NCBI RefSeq assembly: GCF_021568285.1
Contig: NZ_JAKGTQ010000002.1
Coordinates: 248,001 to 312,000 of the forward strand
From: Rheinheimera sp. UJ63
GTDB taxonomy: Bacteria; Pseudomonadota; Gammaproteobacteria; Enterobacterales; Alteromonadaceae
Direction: 5' to 3'
DNA: 64,000 bases
The translations under genes were made by a program, and so were the position numbers. Positions 56,986-64,000 of this stretch are shown one piece after another. Within the stretch, counting starts at the first letter, position 1. Each line of letters begins with the position of its first letter. Below the pieces are notes generated by a model. The model was not told the DNA's origin. It searched no databases and saw only the letters and a program-made list of their open reading frames with translations.

Positions 56986-58184
56986 TACTCTGCTCCTTGC
57001 TGTTGTGCGGCTAATACACTGTGCACATGCGATAAGTCTTTATCGCCGCGACCCGATAAATTAATTAATAGCACCATGGGCTCGGTTGCTGCTTCGGCCA
57101 TTTTAATGGCGTGCGCTACGGCATGAGAGCTTTCTAATGCCGGAATAATCCCTTCTTTCATGGCGAGTAATTGAAAAGCCGCTAAGGCTTCGTCATCGTT
57201 AATGGCCACGTATTCAGCACGACCAATTTGTTGTAAATGGGTGTGTTGTGGCCCAACAGCGGGATAATCTAGACCGGCTGAAATAGAGTAAGACTCTTCA
57301 ATTTGGCCATCGGTGGTTTGCATAATCGCGGTGTAAGCACCGTGCAAAATACCGTAACTACCGGTACTTAATGCCGCACCATGTTGATGGGTATTAATCC
57401 CTTTACCACCGGGTTCAACGCCGATTAGGCGCACGCCGGATTCTTCAATAAAGTCGGCAAAAATACCGATAGCGTTTGAGCCGCCACCGACACAAGCGAT
57501 CACTGCATCGGGTAATTGACCTTCAGCTTTGAGGATCTGTGCTTTAGCTTCTTCACCGATCATCCGTTGGAAATCACGCACAATAGTGGGGAAGGGGTGA
57601 GGGCCCGCTGCGGTGCCTAACATATAGTGAGTGGTTTCGTATGTGGCAGACCAGTCGCGCATCGCTTCGTTCACGGCATCTTTCAAGGTGCCTGAACCGG
57701 CGGTAACTGGGATCACGGTTGCTCCCATTAGCTGCATCCGAAATACGTTCGGTTGCTGGCGCTCAATATCTTTAGCGCCCATATAAATGCGGCATTTTAA
57801 ACCCAGTAAGGCACAGGCTAAAGCGGTTGCCACACCATGTTGGCCTGCGCCGGTTTCAGCGATCACTTCTTTTTTACCCATGCGTTTCGTCAGTAACGCT
57901 TGGCCTAAAACTTGGTTGGTTTTATGGGCGCCACCGTGCAGTAAGTCTTCACGCTTCAGATAAATTTTCACCAGCGGGTTGGGTGATAAATTGCGGGTTA
58001 GCGTTAATGGTGTGGGCCGACCGGCATATTCCGTCAGCAATTGTTGAAACTCGGCATGAAACGCCGGATCTTGTTGAGCGTCAACAAAGGCCGCTTCTAA
58101 TTGCTTTAAGGCGGGCACCAACAATTGCGGCACAAACATACCGCCATATTGGCCGAAGTAAGGATTAAGTTTTAGCTCACTCAT
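56985..58184 (-). CDS. trpB: Tryptophan synthase beta chain
   Basis: PLP enzyme joining indole and serine. 399 residues from the ATG at 58184, which has AGAG 8 bases upstream; a GTG at 58193 is possible but sits on the ribosome site. The PLP Lys is in [15 protein letters not shown], and the phosphate loop is [12 protein letters not shown]. The 5' end overlaps trpCF by 8 bases. Confidence 0.97.
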   Translation of the reverse strand: MSELKLNPYFGQYGGMFVPQLLVPALKQLEAAFVDAQQDPAFHAEFQQLLTEYAGRPTPLTLTRNLSPNPLVKIYLKREDLLHGGAHKTNQVLGQALLTKRMGKKEVIAETGAGQHGVATALACALLGLKCRIYMGAKDIERQQPNVFRMQLMGATVIPVTAGSGTLKDAVNEAMRDWSATYETTHYMLGTAAGPHPFPTIVRDFQRMIGEEAKAQILKAEGQLPDAVIACVGGGSNAIGIFADFIEESGVRLIGVEPGGKGINTHQHGAALSTGSYGILHGAYTAIMQTTDGQIEESYSISAGLDYPAVGPQHTHLQQIGRAEYVAINDDEALAAFQLLAMKEGIIPALESSHAVAHAIKMAEAATEPMVLLINLSGRGDKDLSHVHSVLAAQQQGAE

Positions 58185-59610
58185 GTGGGACACTCTTCTT
58201 AGTCAAAAAATCAAATTCACGGATCCGCTGAAAGGCACTGGCGATTTTCGTCGCGTCTTTCAAACCGGCAGCCGTTTCGAGGCCGGAATTCATATCTAAA
58301 CCGGCAACCGGCAGTGCTAAGGCGGCAATGAGATTATCGGGGTTCAAGCCACCGGCTAGCATAATCGGTTGTTGGCTTTGCAGTTGTTGCAGTAAACGCC
58401 AGTCGAAACTGACACCCGAGCCACCGTGTTGTTGTGGATGAAAGCTATCTAATAAGATGCGATCAGCTAAGGCGGTAAACGCCGGTAATTCGGCTTGTAC
58501 TCGATAGGCTTTCCATATTTCACAGCCGGTTGGCAATAAGGGTTTTAATGCCTGTAAATAAGCATCGTCTTCATCGCCATGTAACTGTACGGCGGCTAAG
58601 GCTAATTGGCTTGCTAAATGGGCCACTTGCTCTTTTTCGGCGTTCACAAATACACCGACAAAGCGCAGCGGGGCCGCTTTGACTAGCTCGGCCGCTTGCT
58701 CGGCGCTTACCGCGCGAGGGGAGGCCGCTGCGAATATCAGGCCTCCATAATAGCCACCGGCTTGATAGACCGCTTGCACATCTTCAGCACGGGTTAAACC
58801 ACAGACTTTATGCTCACCAATAATCAAGCGATGACAGGCGCCGGCTAAATCGGTTTGCGCCATAAGCGAACTGCCCACTAAAAAGGCATCGGCTACGGGT
58901 AATAATTGCCGCACTTGCTGATTTTGATAAATGCCTGATTCGGATACCACGGTGCGATCCGCCGGGATCAGCTGTCGTAAGCGTACGCTGGTTTGCAGAT
59001 CAGTACTCAAATCGCGCAAATTACGATTGTTAATGCCAATTAACTCCGCCCCTAGGGTGACGGCACGTAAGGTTTCTTGCTCATTACTCACTTCAGTTAA
59101 GATGGTCATACGCAGTTGTTTGGCCACCGTTGCCAACTCGCGATACTGCGTATCATCTAAAATCGATAACATCAGCAGTACTGCGTCGGCACCGGCTTCA
59201 CGCCCTGCGTAAATCTGATAGCTCGAAATAATAAAATCTTTGTGCAGCAACGGTTTGTCGGTAAGCGTACGCATTTGCCTTAAATACTGATAGCTACCCT
59301 GAAAGAAACTGCTGTCGGTCAGAACGGAAATGCCATCAGCATAGCAGTTATAGACGCTGCTAATTTCGTTTAAATCAAAATGTTCACGGATCAAGCCTTT
59401 GGAAGGCGAAGCCTTTTTACACTCTAAAATAAAACGGGCACCCGGTTGTTGTAACACCGCTAAAAAATTACGCTCAGTGGCGATCACCTGATCGATAAAC
59501 TGCTCAAGCGGGCGCTCTGCCATCATTTCAGCGACTTCGAGTCGTTTTTTATCGACAATTTTTGCCAAAACCCCTTCAATTACCACCTGGGGTGTCGTTG
59601 TTTCAACCAC
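58177..59610 (-). CDS. trpC: Fused indole-3-glycerol phosphate synthase / PRA isomerase TrpCF
   Basis: A bifunctional enzyme for two consecutive steps of tryptophan synthesis. Residues about 1-255 form the indole-glycerol phosphate synthase ([47 protein letters not shown]). Residues about 260-477 form the phosphoribosylanthranilate isomerase ([50 protein letters not shown]). The fusion is the enteric-type arrangement. It overlaps trpD by 8 bases. Confidence 0.97.
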   Translation of the reverse strand: MVETTTPQVVIEGVLAKIVDKKRLEVAEMMAERPLEQFIDQVIATERNFLAVLQQPGARFILECKKASPSKGLIREHFDLNEISSVYNCYADGISVLTDSSFFQGSYQYLRQMRTLTDKPLLHKDFIISSYQIYAGREAGADAVLLMLSILDDTQYRELATVAKQLRMTILTEVSNEQETLRAVTLGAELIGINNRNLRDLSTDLQTSVRLRQLIPADRTVVSESGIYQNQQVRQLLPVADAFLVGSSLMAQTDLAGACHRLIIGEHKVCGLTRAEDVQAVYQAGGYYGGLIFAAASPRAVSAEQAAELVKAAPLRFVGVFVNAEKEQVAHLASQLALAAVQLHGDEDDAYLQALKPLLPTGCEIWKAYRVQAELPAFTALADRILLDSFHPQQHGGSGVSFDWRLLQQLQSQQPIMLAGGLNPDNLIAALALPVAGLDMNSGLETAAGLKDATKIASAFQRIREFDFLTKKSVPHE

Positions 59611-60643
59611 GACTTAACTCCTTCATGCTGTGCAACGTTTGCAGCGCTTTGGCGCTGTGCAGATGCTCTAATACTGCGCGGGTATTCACTTTTAAATCAG
59701 TACCTAAGCCTGCAATTTTTAGCATCGCCGCCACATTAACTGCCACCGCCGTTAAATGCGCTTCTGGCGCGGTGCCAGCTAAAATGGCTAAGGTTGCTGC
59801 CGCGTTATCGGCTGGCTCACCGCCTGCCAAGCTGCTTAATGCTTGCGGTTCTACCCCAAAATCGGCAGGGGTTAGGGTAAATTCGCTAAGCTCGCCATTT
59901 TTTAATTGGCAAACATAGGTATTGCCATGTAAAGCAATTTCATCACAACCACTGCCGTGCACAACCCAAGCGGCTTTCGTGCCCAGTTGTTGTAATGCCT
60001 GCGCCATCAGTTTGCACAGGCCAGCATCATACACCCCTAACAGTTGAAAATCAGGTCGGGCTGGGTTAATTAGCGGCCCTAGTAAGTTAAACAGGGTACG
60101 GCTTTTCAGAGCGGTGCGTACCGGCATCGCGTGCTTGATACCACTGTGATAAAGCGGTGCAAACAAAAAGCTACAATTGCTGCCTTTTAAGGTGGCCGCG
60201 GCTTGCTCTGGGCTAACTTGAATATTAATGCCAAGGTATTCCAATAAATCGGCTGAGCCTGAGCGGGATGACACACTACGATTACCGTGTTTGGTTACTG
60301 GCAAGCCCATGCTGGCTGCAACGATGGCTGCAGTGCTAGAAATATTAATGGTGTTGCTGCCATCACCGCCCGTACCACAACAATCAATGGTGCCACTGAC
60401 CGTCGTTGGAAAGGGGGTAGCGGCGGCTAATAAGGCTTGTGCTGCCCCGGTAATTTCATCGGCAGTTTCGCCGCGCACTTTTAAGGCGACCAGCAAGGCC
60501 GTTAGCAGCACGGGTTCAACTTGGCCTTGTACTACCGCCGTAAAAAATTGTTCGGCTTGCGCACGGCTCAGGCTTTTGCCATTTAAGCTTTGCTGCACCA
60601 GAGGCAGAATGTGCTGCGTCTGATCATGTTGAGGCTGCGACAT
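59603..60643 (-). CDS. trpD: Anthranilate phosphoribosyltransferase
   Basis: Joins anthranilate and PRPP. 346 residues: an N-terminal helical domain, the PRPP loop CCGTGGDGSNTINIS, KHGNRSVSSRSGSADLLE and the LLGPLINPARP segment. Separate from trpG here, unlike the trpGD fusion of E. coli. It starts one base inside the trpG stop (TGATG). Confidence 0.97.
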   Translation of the reverse strand: MSQPQHDQTQHILPLVQQSLNGKSLSRAQAEQFFTAVVQGQVEPVLLTALLVALKVRGETADEITGAAQALLAAATPFPTTVSGTIDCCGTGGDGSNTINISSTAAIVAASMGLPVTKHGNRSVSSRSGSADLLEYLGINIQVSPEQAAATLKGSNCSFLFAPLYHSGIKHAMPVRTALKSRTLFNLLGPLINPARPDFQLLGVYDAGLCKLMAQALQQLGTKAAWVVHGSGCDEIALHGNTYVCQLKNGELSEFTLTPADFGVEPQALSSLAGGEPADNAAATLAILAGTAPEAHLTAVAVNVAAMLKIAGLGTDLKVNTRAVLEHLHSAKALQTLHSMKELSRG

Positions 60644-61233
60644 CAGTCTTTACTCCTTAGTAAATAGGCAATACTTTGCTGCAACAACGGCTTACCCAGC
60701 GTGGTGAGAATAGACTCTGGGTGAAACTGAAAACCCAGCATCCGTTGGCTTTCGTTTATCACGGCCATCGGGATATGCCGCTCAGTGGCTAATACGTACA
60801 GACTATTCGGCAGTTCGGTGGCCATTAATGAATGATAGCGCGCCACAGGAAAAGGCCGTGGCAAGCCATGAAACACCGGGTGTTCGTGCAGCGTTATTGC
60901 TGAAGTCTTGCCATGTACGGTCTCACCTGCGCGTCCGACCAGTCCGCCGTAATGTTCTACGATAGCTTGATGGCCCAAACAAATACCCAGCACCGGATAG
61001 ACACCCGCAGCAAGGCGCAATAAAGCTGGCATGGAGCCCGCATCACCCGGTGCGCCGGGGCCTGGCGAAAGCACTAATAATACCGGGCCTGTTTCTTGCT
61101 GCATTTTGTTGAAAATAAATTCAGCCGGTACGGTGTTGCGATACAGTTTTAACTGGCAGCCCAACTGTGCAAATTCATCGACAAGGTTATAAGTAAAAGA
61201 GTCGATATTATCTAATAAATAAATCGTCGGCAT
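60643..61233 (-). CDS. trpG: Anthranilate synthase glutamine amidotransferase TrpG
   Basis: Supplies ammonia to TrpE. 196 residues from the ATG at 61233, chosen because an AGGAAG ribosome site precedes it and the protein then begins PTIYLLDNIDSFTYN, as in relatives. A longer start at 61269, 2 bases after trpE, is possible. Class I triad: Cys in LGICLGHQAIVEHYGG, His and Glu in FQFHPESILT. Also VLSPGPGAPGDAG. Confidence 0.95.
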   Translation of the reverse strand: MPTIYLLDNIDSFTYNLVDEFAQLGCQLKLYRNTVPAEFIFNKMQQETGPVLLVLSPGPGAPGDAGSMPALLRLAAGVYPVLGICLGHQAIVEHYGGLVGRAGETVHGKTSAITLHEHPVFHGLPRPFPVARYHSLMATELPNSLYVLATERHIPMAVINESQRMLGFQFHPESILTTLGKPLLQQSIAYLLRSKD

Positions 61234-61271
61234 GCGGCTTCCTAAGGTCGTCATGGCTGGCGTACTCATGC

Positions 61272-62843
61272 TTAGTACCCCGCCTGTTGAATAGCTTTAA
61301 TCACGGCTTGCGCTTTATTGCGGGTTTCTTCCGCTTCTAGCACGGCAACAGAATCAAATACCACGCCGGCACCGGCTTGAATATGTGCCATGCCCTGAGC
61401 AACATAGGCTGAGCGTATGACAATACAGCTATCAAAATCACCATTACCGGCTAAATACCCCACGGCACCGCCATAAGAGCCGCGCTTTTGGCCTTCAACT
61501 TGGCGAATTAATTCAGCGGCTTTCACTTTGGGTGCGCCTACTAAGGTGCCCATATTCATGCAGGCTTGATACGCGTGCAGGGCATCTAATTCTGGTTTTA
61601 AGGTACCGACCACACGTGAGACCAAGTGCATGACATAAGAGTACCGATCCACTTTTAATAGCTCTTTAACATAGCGACTGCCGGGTACCGCGATACGCGC
61701 CACATCATTTCGGGCTAAGTCGACCAGCATTAAATGTTCGGCTTTTTCTTTTTCATCTTGGCGCAGTTCTAACTCAATACGGCTGTCTAAATCACGATCA
61801 ATGCTGCCATCGGCGGCAAAGCCACGGCGACGCGTACCCGCAATAGGGTAGATCTCAACTTGCCGGTTGTCGGCAGCAAATTTTAAAGCCGATTCTGGCG
61901 AGGCACCAAATAAGCAAAACGCCGGATCTTGTAAAAAGAACATATAAGGGCTGGGGTTAAGCTGCTTTAATTTGGCATAGGCCGCTAACGGGTTGGGGCA
62001 CGGCAGTGAAAAACAACGCGAAGGCACAATTTGAAAGACATCACCGGCAACAATATGCTCTTTTAAGTTTTCTACTTGGCTGGCAAAATCGTCATCGCTA
62101 ATATCAACCGATACGCTGCTATCTATGGCCGGTTTACCTGGTGCTAACGGAGGGGTTTGCGCCAGTTGCTGTTTTAGTTGCTCTAGGCGTTTACCAATGG
62201 CAAAACAGTTGGCAGGGGCATCGGCACCACAAAATACGTTGCCGACCAAGCGGCTTTGCTGGCGCTGATGATCAATCGCTAGGGCGGTTTCTGCCAGATA
62301 AAACACATAATCAGGGCATTGATTGGACTTGACCGGCACTTCGGGCAATTGCTCAATGTTTGCCACCATGTCATAACCAATCACGCCGCCTAAAAAGATG
62401 GCAAAAGGCTCATCACTTTGGCCGCGTAAGCTTTGTTGCACTAAACGCAGCGCACTAAAAGGGTTAGCTTCAGTTAAACGACTGATTTCATCTAACAGCG
62501 GATCAGGGCGTTTAAATTCTGCTATAAGTTGTTCGCCGTTTAATGTCACCTGCGCTAAATCGGCAAGCTGCTCGGCTAAATAGGGTAATAAGCCTAAGCC
62601 ATTATTGCTTAACGCATCGATGATGACCTGTTGCCCGTTACATTCTAAACGGAGCGCCGCATCAATTAACATTAAGCTGTTAACGCTATTTTTGCTGTCA
62701 ATTTCAGCCGACTCTAGCAGTAATGAGCAACGGTCGGCCGAGCACAGTGACGCATAAGCGGCTAAAGCATCAGCCTGATAAGGCACAGGCAGTGCGATAC
62801 TGGCGACTTCGCCTGGGGTATCGGTGATATGACTAAAAATCAT
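61272..62843 (-). CDS. trpE: Anthranilate synthase component I TrpE
   Basis: Converts chorismate to anthranilate with TrpG and is the feedback-controlled entry to the pathway. 523 residues. The tryptophan-binding site is represented by LLLESAEIDSKNSVNSL (the LLES element) near residue 39. Catalytic blocks are DVFQIVPSRCFSL, PSPYMFFLQDP, YPIAGTRRRG, DLARNDVARI, GAPKVKAAELI and IQAGAGVVFDS. First gene of trpEGD(CF)BA, under leader-peptide attenuation. Confidence 0.97.
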   Translation of the reverse strand: MIFSHITDTPGEVASIALPVPYQADALAAYASLCSADRCSLLLESAEIDSKNSVNSLMLIDAALRLECNGQQVIIDALSNNGLGLLPYLAEQLADLAQVTLNGEQLIAEFKRPDPLLDEISRLTEANPFSALRLVQQSLRGQSDEPFAIFLGGVIGYDMVANIEQLPEVPVKSNQCPDYVFYLAETALAIDHQRQQSRLVGNVFCGADAPANCFAIGKRLEQLKQQLAQTPPLAPGKPAIDSSVSVDISDDDFASQVENLKEHIVAGDVFQIVPSRCFSLPCPNPLAAYAKLKQLNPSPYMFFLQDPAFCLFGASPESALKFAADNRQVEIYPIAGTRRRGFAADGSIDRDLDSRIELELRQDEKEKAEHLMLVDLARNDVARIAVPGSRYVKELLKVDRYSYVMHLVSRVVGTLKPELDALHAYQACMNMGTLVGAPKVKAAELIRQVEGQKRGSYGGAVGYLAGNGDFDSCIVIRSAYVAQGMAHIQAGAGVVFDSVAVLEAEETRNKAQAVIKAIQQAGY

Positions 62844-62883
62844 CGGTATTATCCTTTACACAAACCAGCTATAAATTCAGGGT

Positions 62884-62916
62884 AAAAAAAAGCCCGTTTC
62901 TTTTTGAAACGGGCTT
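62884..62916 (-). terminator. trp attenuator terminator (arms 3:4)
   Basis: On the minus strand AAGCCCGTTTC/GAAACGGGCTT with an A5 loop, followed by eight T, 41 bases before trpE. Its 5' arm can instead pair with the leader's second arm. Confidence 0.93.
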
Positions 62917-62940
62917 AGGTTATTAAAGCGAATACAACGC

Positions 62941-63006
62941 CTACACATGCCCGTTGGGAATGTGCCACCACCAGATGTTTAGGTTAGCGAAAGTCGTGAA
63001 TTGCAT
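62941..63006 (-). CDS. trpL: trp operon leader peptide
   Basis: A 21-residue peptide, start ATG at 63006 and stop TAG at 62941-62943, containing Trp-Trp-Trp at residues 12-14 (context LNIWWWHIPNGHV). Its translation senses charged tRNA-Trp and sets the fold of the attenuator. A GAGG ribosome element lies about 12 bases before the start. Confidence 0.9.
   Translation of the reverse strand: MQFTTFANLNIWWWHIPNGHV
62944..62973 (-). promoter_or_regulatory. trp leader Trp codons and 1:2 / 2:3 pairing region
   Basis: Three TGG codons in a row (62965-62973) are followed at once by the hairpin CACATTCCC-AAC-GGGCATGTG (62944-62964), the 1:2 pause structure. Within it, AACGGGC (62949-62955) is complementary to GCCCGTT of the terminator's 5' arm and forms the 2:3 antiterminator. 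A ribosome stalled at the Trp codons would cover arm 1 and free arm 2. Confidence 0.88.
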
Positions 63007-63038
63007 TGGTTTTAACCACCTCTAAAAAATCAGGCTAC

Positions 63039-63067
63039 ATCAAACCGCGAATTGCGCGGCGCGTCAA
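63039..63067 (-). promoter_or_regulatory. trp operon promoter
   Basis: On the minus strand TTGACG (63067-63062), a 17-base spacer and TTTGAT (63044-63039), 33 bases before trpL. The spacer holds a perfect inverted repeat, CCGCG-AATTG-CGCGG (63045-63059), in the place where a repressor operator would block polymerase. It does not resemble the E. coli TrpR operator. Confidence 0.65.
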
Positions 63068-63220
63068 GAGCAAATTGTCATTTAAGACGATTAAACCGTA
63101 AAGAAGGCTGAACGGCTGTGTTGCAGGTCACTTATCCGCTGTTCAGCGAGCAAAAAATCGTGTTTATTCGCTTGGGTTCATCATCAGCCTTAAGCCTGTT
63201 GTGCAAAAAATGCTCAGCGC

Positions 63221-63400
63221 TTATTTGTTGGCTTGGGCTTTTAATTCTGTCAGTTGTTGCCATAAGGCTTCGCTTTCTTCGGTGAGGTCGGCAAATAACC
63301 GCATGTCGCCATTGCGCTGTGCATGCATAGCTTGCTCGAGTTTGGCATCGTAACGTTTGCGTAATTTCTTTTCGGGATCGGGCTTTAACCATTTAAACAT
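63221..63400 (-). CDS. DUF6435 small protein
   Basis: A 59-residue basic cytoplasmic protein from the ATG at 63400. It matches the DUF6435 pattern, MFKWLKPDPEKKLRKRYDAK followed by LEQAMHAQRNGDMRLFADL, and a C-terminal Glu-rich helix. The open frame extends 15 codons upstream without support. Function unknown. It sits between the trp promoter and the divergent RNase AM gene. Confidence 0.8.
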   Translation of the reverse strand: MFKWLKPDPEKKLRKRYDAKLEQAMHAQRNGDMRLFADLTEESEALWQQLTELKAQANK

Positions 63401-63520
63401 AATGCACTCATCAGTTGTTTGCTGTGCGCCTTTGTACGCAAGCAAGCTTGGCTTGGTTCTTTGTTTGTTGGGCTTTCTAAGCGATTATGCGACAATAGCG
63501 GTTGTTAAAAAGGAAACTGC

Positions 63521-64000
63521 ATGAAAATTGACTTACATAGTCACACAACTCATTCCGATGGTCTGCTCAGTGTCAGTGAACTGCTGAGCCGGGCACTTAG
63601 CGTCAAGCTAGATGTGCTGGCCATTACTGATCACGATACCATTAGTGGCTTAACAGAAGCGCAGCAATGGCTAAAAGCCGAGCAAGCGCCGCTTAAGCTT
63701 ATTGCCGGCGTCGAAATCTCTACTGCCTGGCAAGAATTTGAAATCCATGTGGTGGGCTTAAATATCAACGCTGATTGCCCGCAATTTCAAGCCCGCTTGG
63801 CGTTACAGCAGCAGCGCCGGTTTGAGCGCGCGGAAGAAATCGCCCGGCGTTTAGCGAAAGCCAACATTGCTGATGCGCTGCCTGCCGTGTTGGCTTTGAC
63901 CAACGGTGGGGCTATCACGCGCACGCACTTTGCCCGCTTTTTAGTGAATACCGGCCACGCTAGCTCGATGAACACCGTATTTAAAAAATACTTGGCGCGC
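63521..64000 (+). CDS. PHP-domain 5'-3' exoribonuclease RNase AM, 5' part
   Basis: The first 160 residues of a PHP-family phosphoesterase of the YciV/TrpH (RNase AM) type, which trims 5' ends of rRNA and degrades short oligonucleotides. The metal-binding motifs are IDLHSHTTHSDG, LAITDHDTISG, IAGVEIST and EIHVVGLNI. The position beside the trp operon, divergent from it, matches trpH of enterobacteria. It has an AAAAAGGAAA ribosome site. The gene continues past the window end. Confidence 0.93.
   Translation, partial: MKIDLHSHTTHSDGLLSVSELLSRALSVKLDVLAITDHDTISGLTEAQQWLKAEQAPLKLIAGVEISTAWQEFEIHVVGLNINADCPQFQARLALQQQRRFERAEEIARRLAKANIADALPAVLALTNGGAITRTHFARFLVNTGHASSMNTVFKKYLAR

Overview
The window reads as chromosome of an aerobic, aquatic gammaproteobacterium of the Alteromonadales/Chromatiales border; Rheinheimera, Alishewanella or Arsukibacterium relatives would fit. 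The reasons are the gene order cmoAB | aspS-yebC-ruvCAB | ybgC-tolQRAB-pal-cpoB | tRNA-Lys | nadA | tRNA-Ser, a trp operon with fused trpCF and separate trpG, a FadE-type acyl-CoA dehydrogenase, and many TonB-dependent receptors and secreted peptidases. This placement is an inference; no 16S gene is present.

Layout. 0-10.5 kb: tail of a secreted ExeM-type nuclease, fadE, a YafJ-type glutamine amidotransferase, a DUF3108 protein, purN-purM, and a minus-strand run cmoA-cmoB-lysR-unknown. 10.5-23.3 kb: core housekeeping block (aspS, yebC, ruvCAB, the tol-pal operon, four identical tRNA-Lys genes, nadA, tRNA-Ser). Between ruvB and ybgC there is a minus-strand promoter and terminator pair with no reading frame between them, a probable small RNA. 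23.3-25.75 kb: an AT-rich accessory patch holding a PEP-CTERM protein, a broken IS66 element and three copies of a hairpin-rich repeat. The stems of that repeat differ by compensatory changes.

25.75-45.4 kb is a nutrient-acquisition region. The first module is a LysR regulator divergent from a TonB receptor, an N-formylglutamate amidohydrolase-family enzyme and a YfcC-type transporter. The second is a cell-surface-signalling module: ECF sigma factor, FecR anti-sigma, TonB receptor with an STN domain, and a secreted M14 carboxypeptidase. A two-block promoter motif occurs once before the sigma gene and once before the receptor gene. Nearby are an unrecognised secreted helical protein, an M19 dipeptidase lipoprotein and an M3 peptidase lipoprotein, which suggests growth on peptides.

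45.4-64 kb: cytochrome b562, a CsbD-like stress protein, a 59-residue unknown, a second YebC paralogue, a HAD phosphatase, a diguanylate cyclase, a divergent class A penicillin-binding protein with hemH, a PQQ-type sugar dehydrogenase, and SlyD. Last comes the trpEGD(CF)BA operon with a complete leader-peptide attenuator, followed by a DUF6435 protein and the start of a PHP-domain RNase AM gene that runs off the window.

The parts most worth a second look are the covarying hairpin repeat, the small RNA candidate, the duplicated ECF promoter and its receptor/peptidase operon, the aberrant penicillin-binding protein, and the unrecognised secreted protein.
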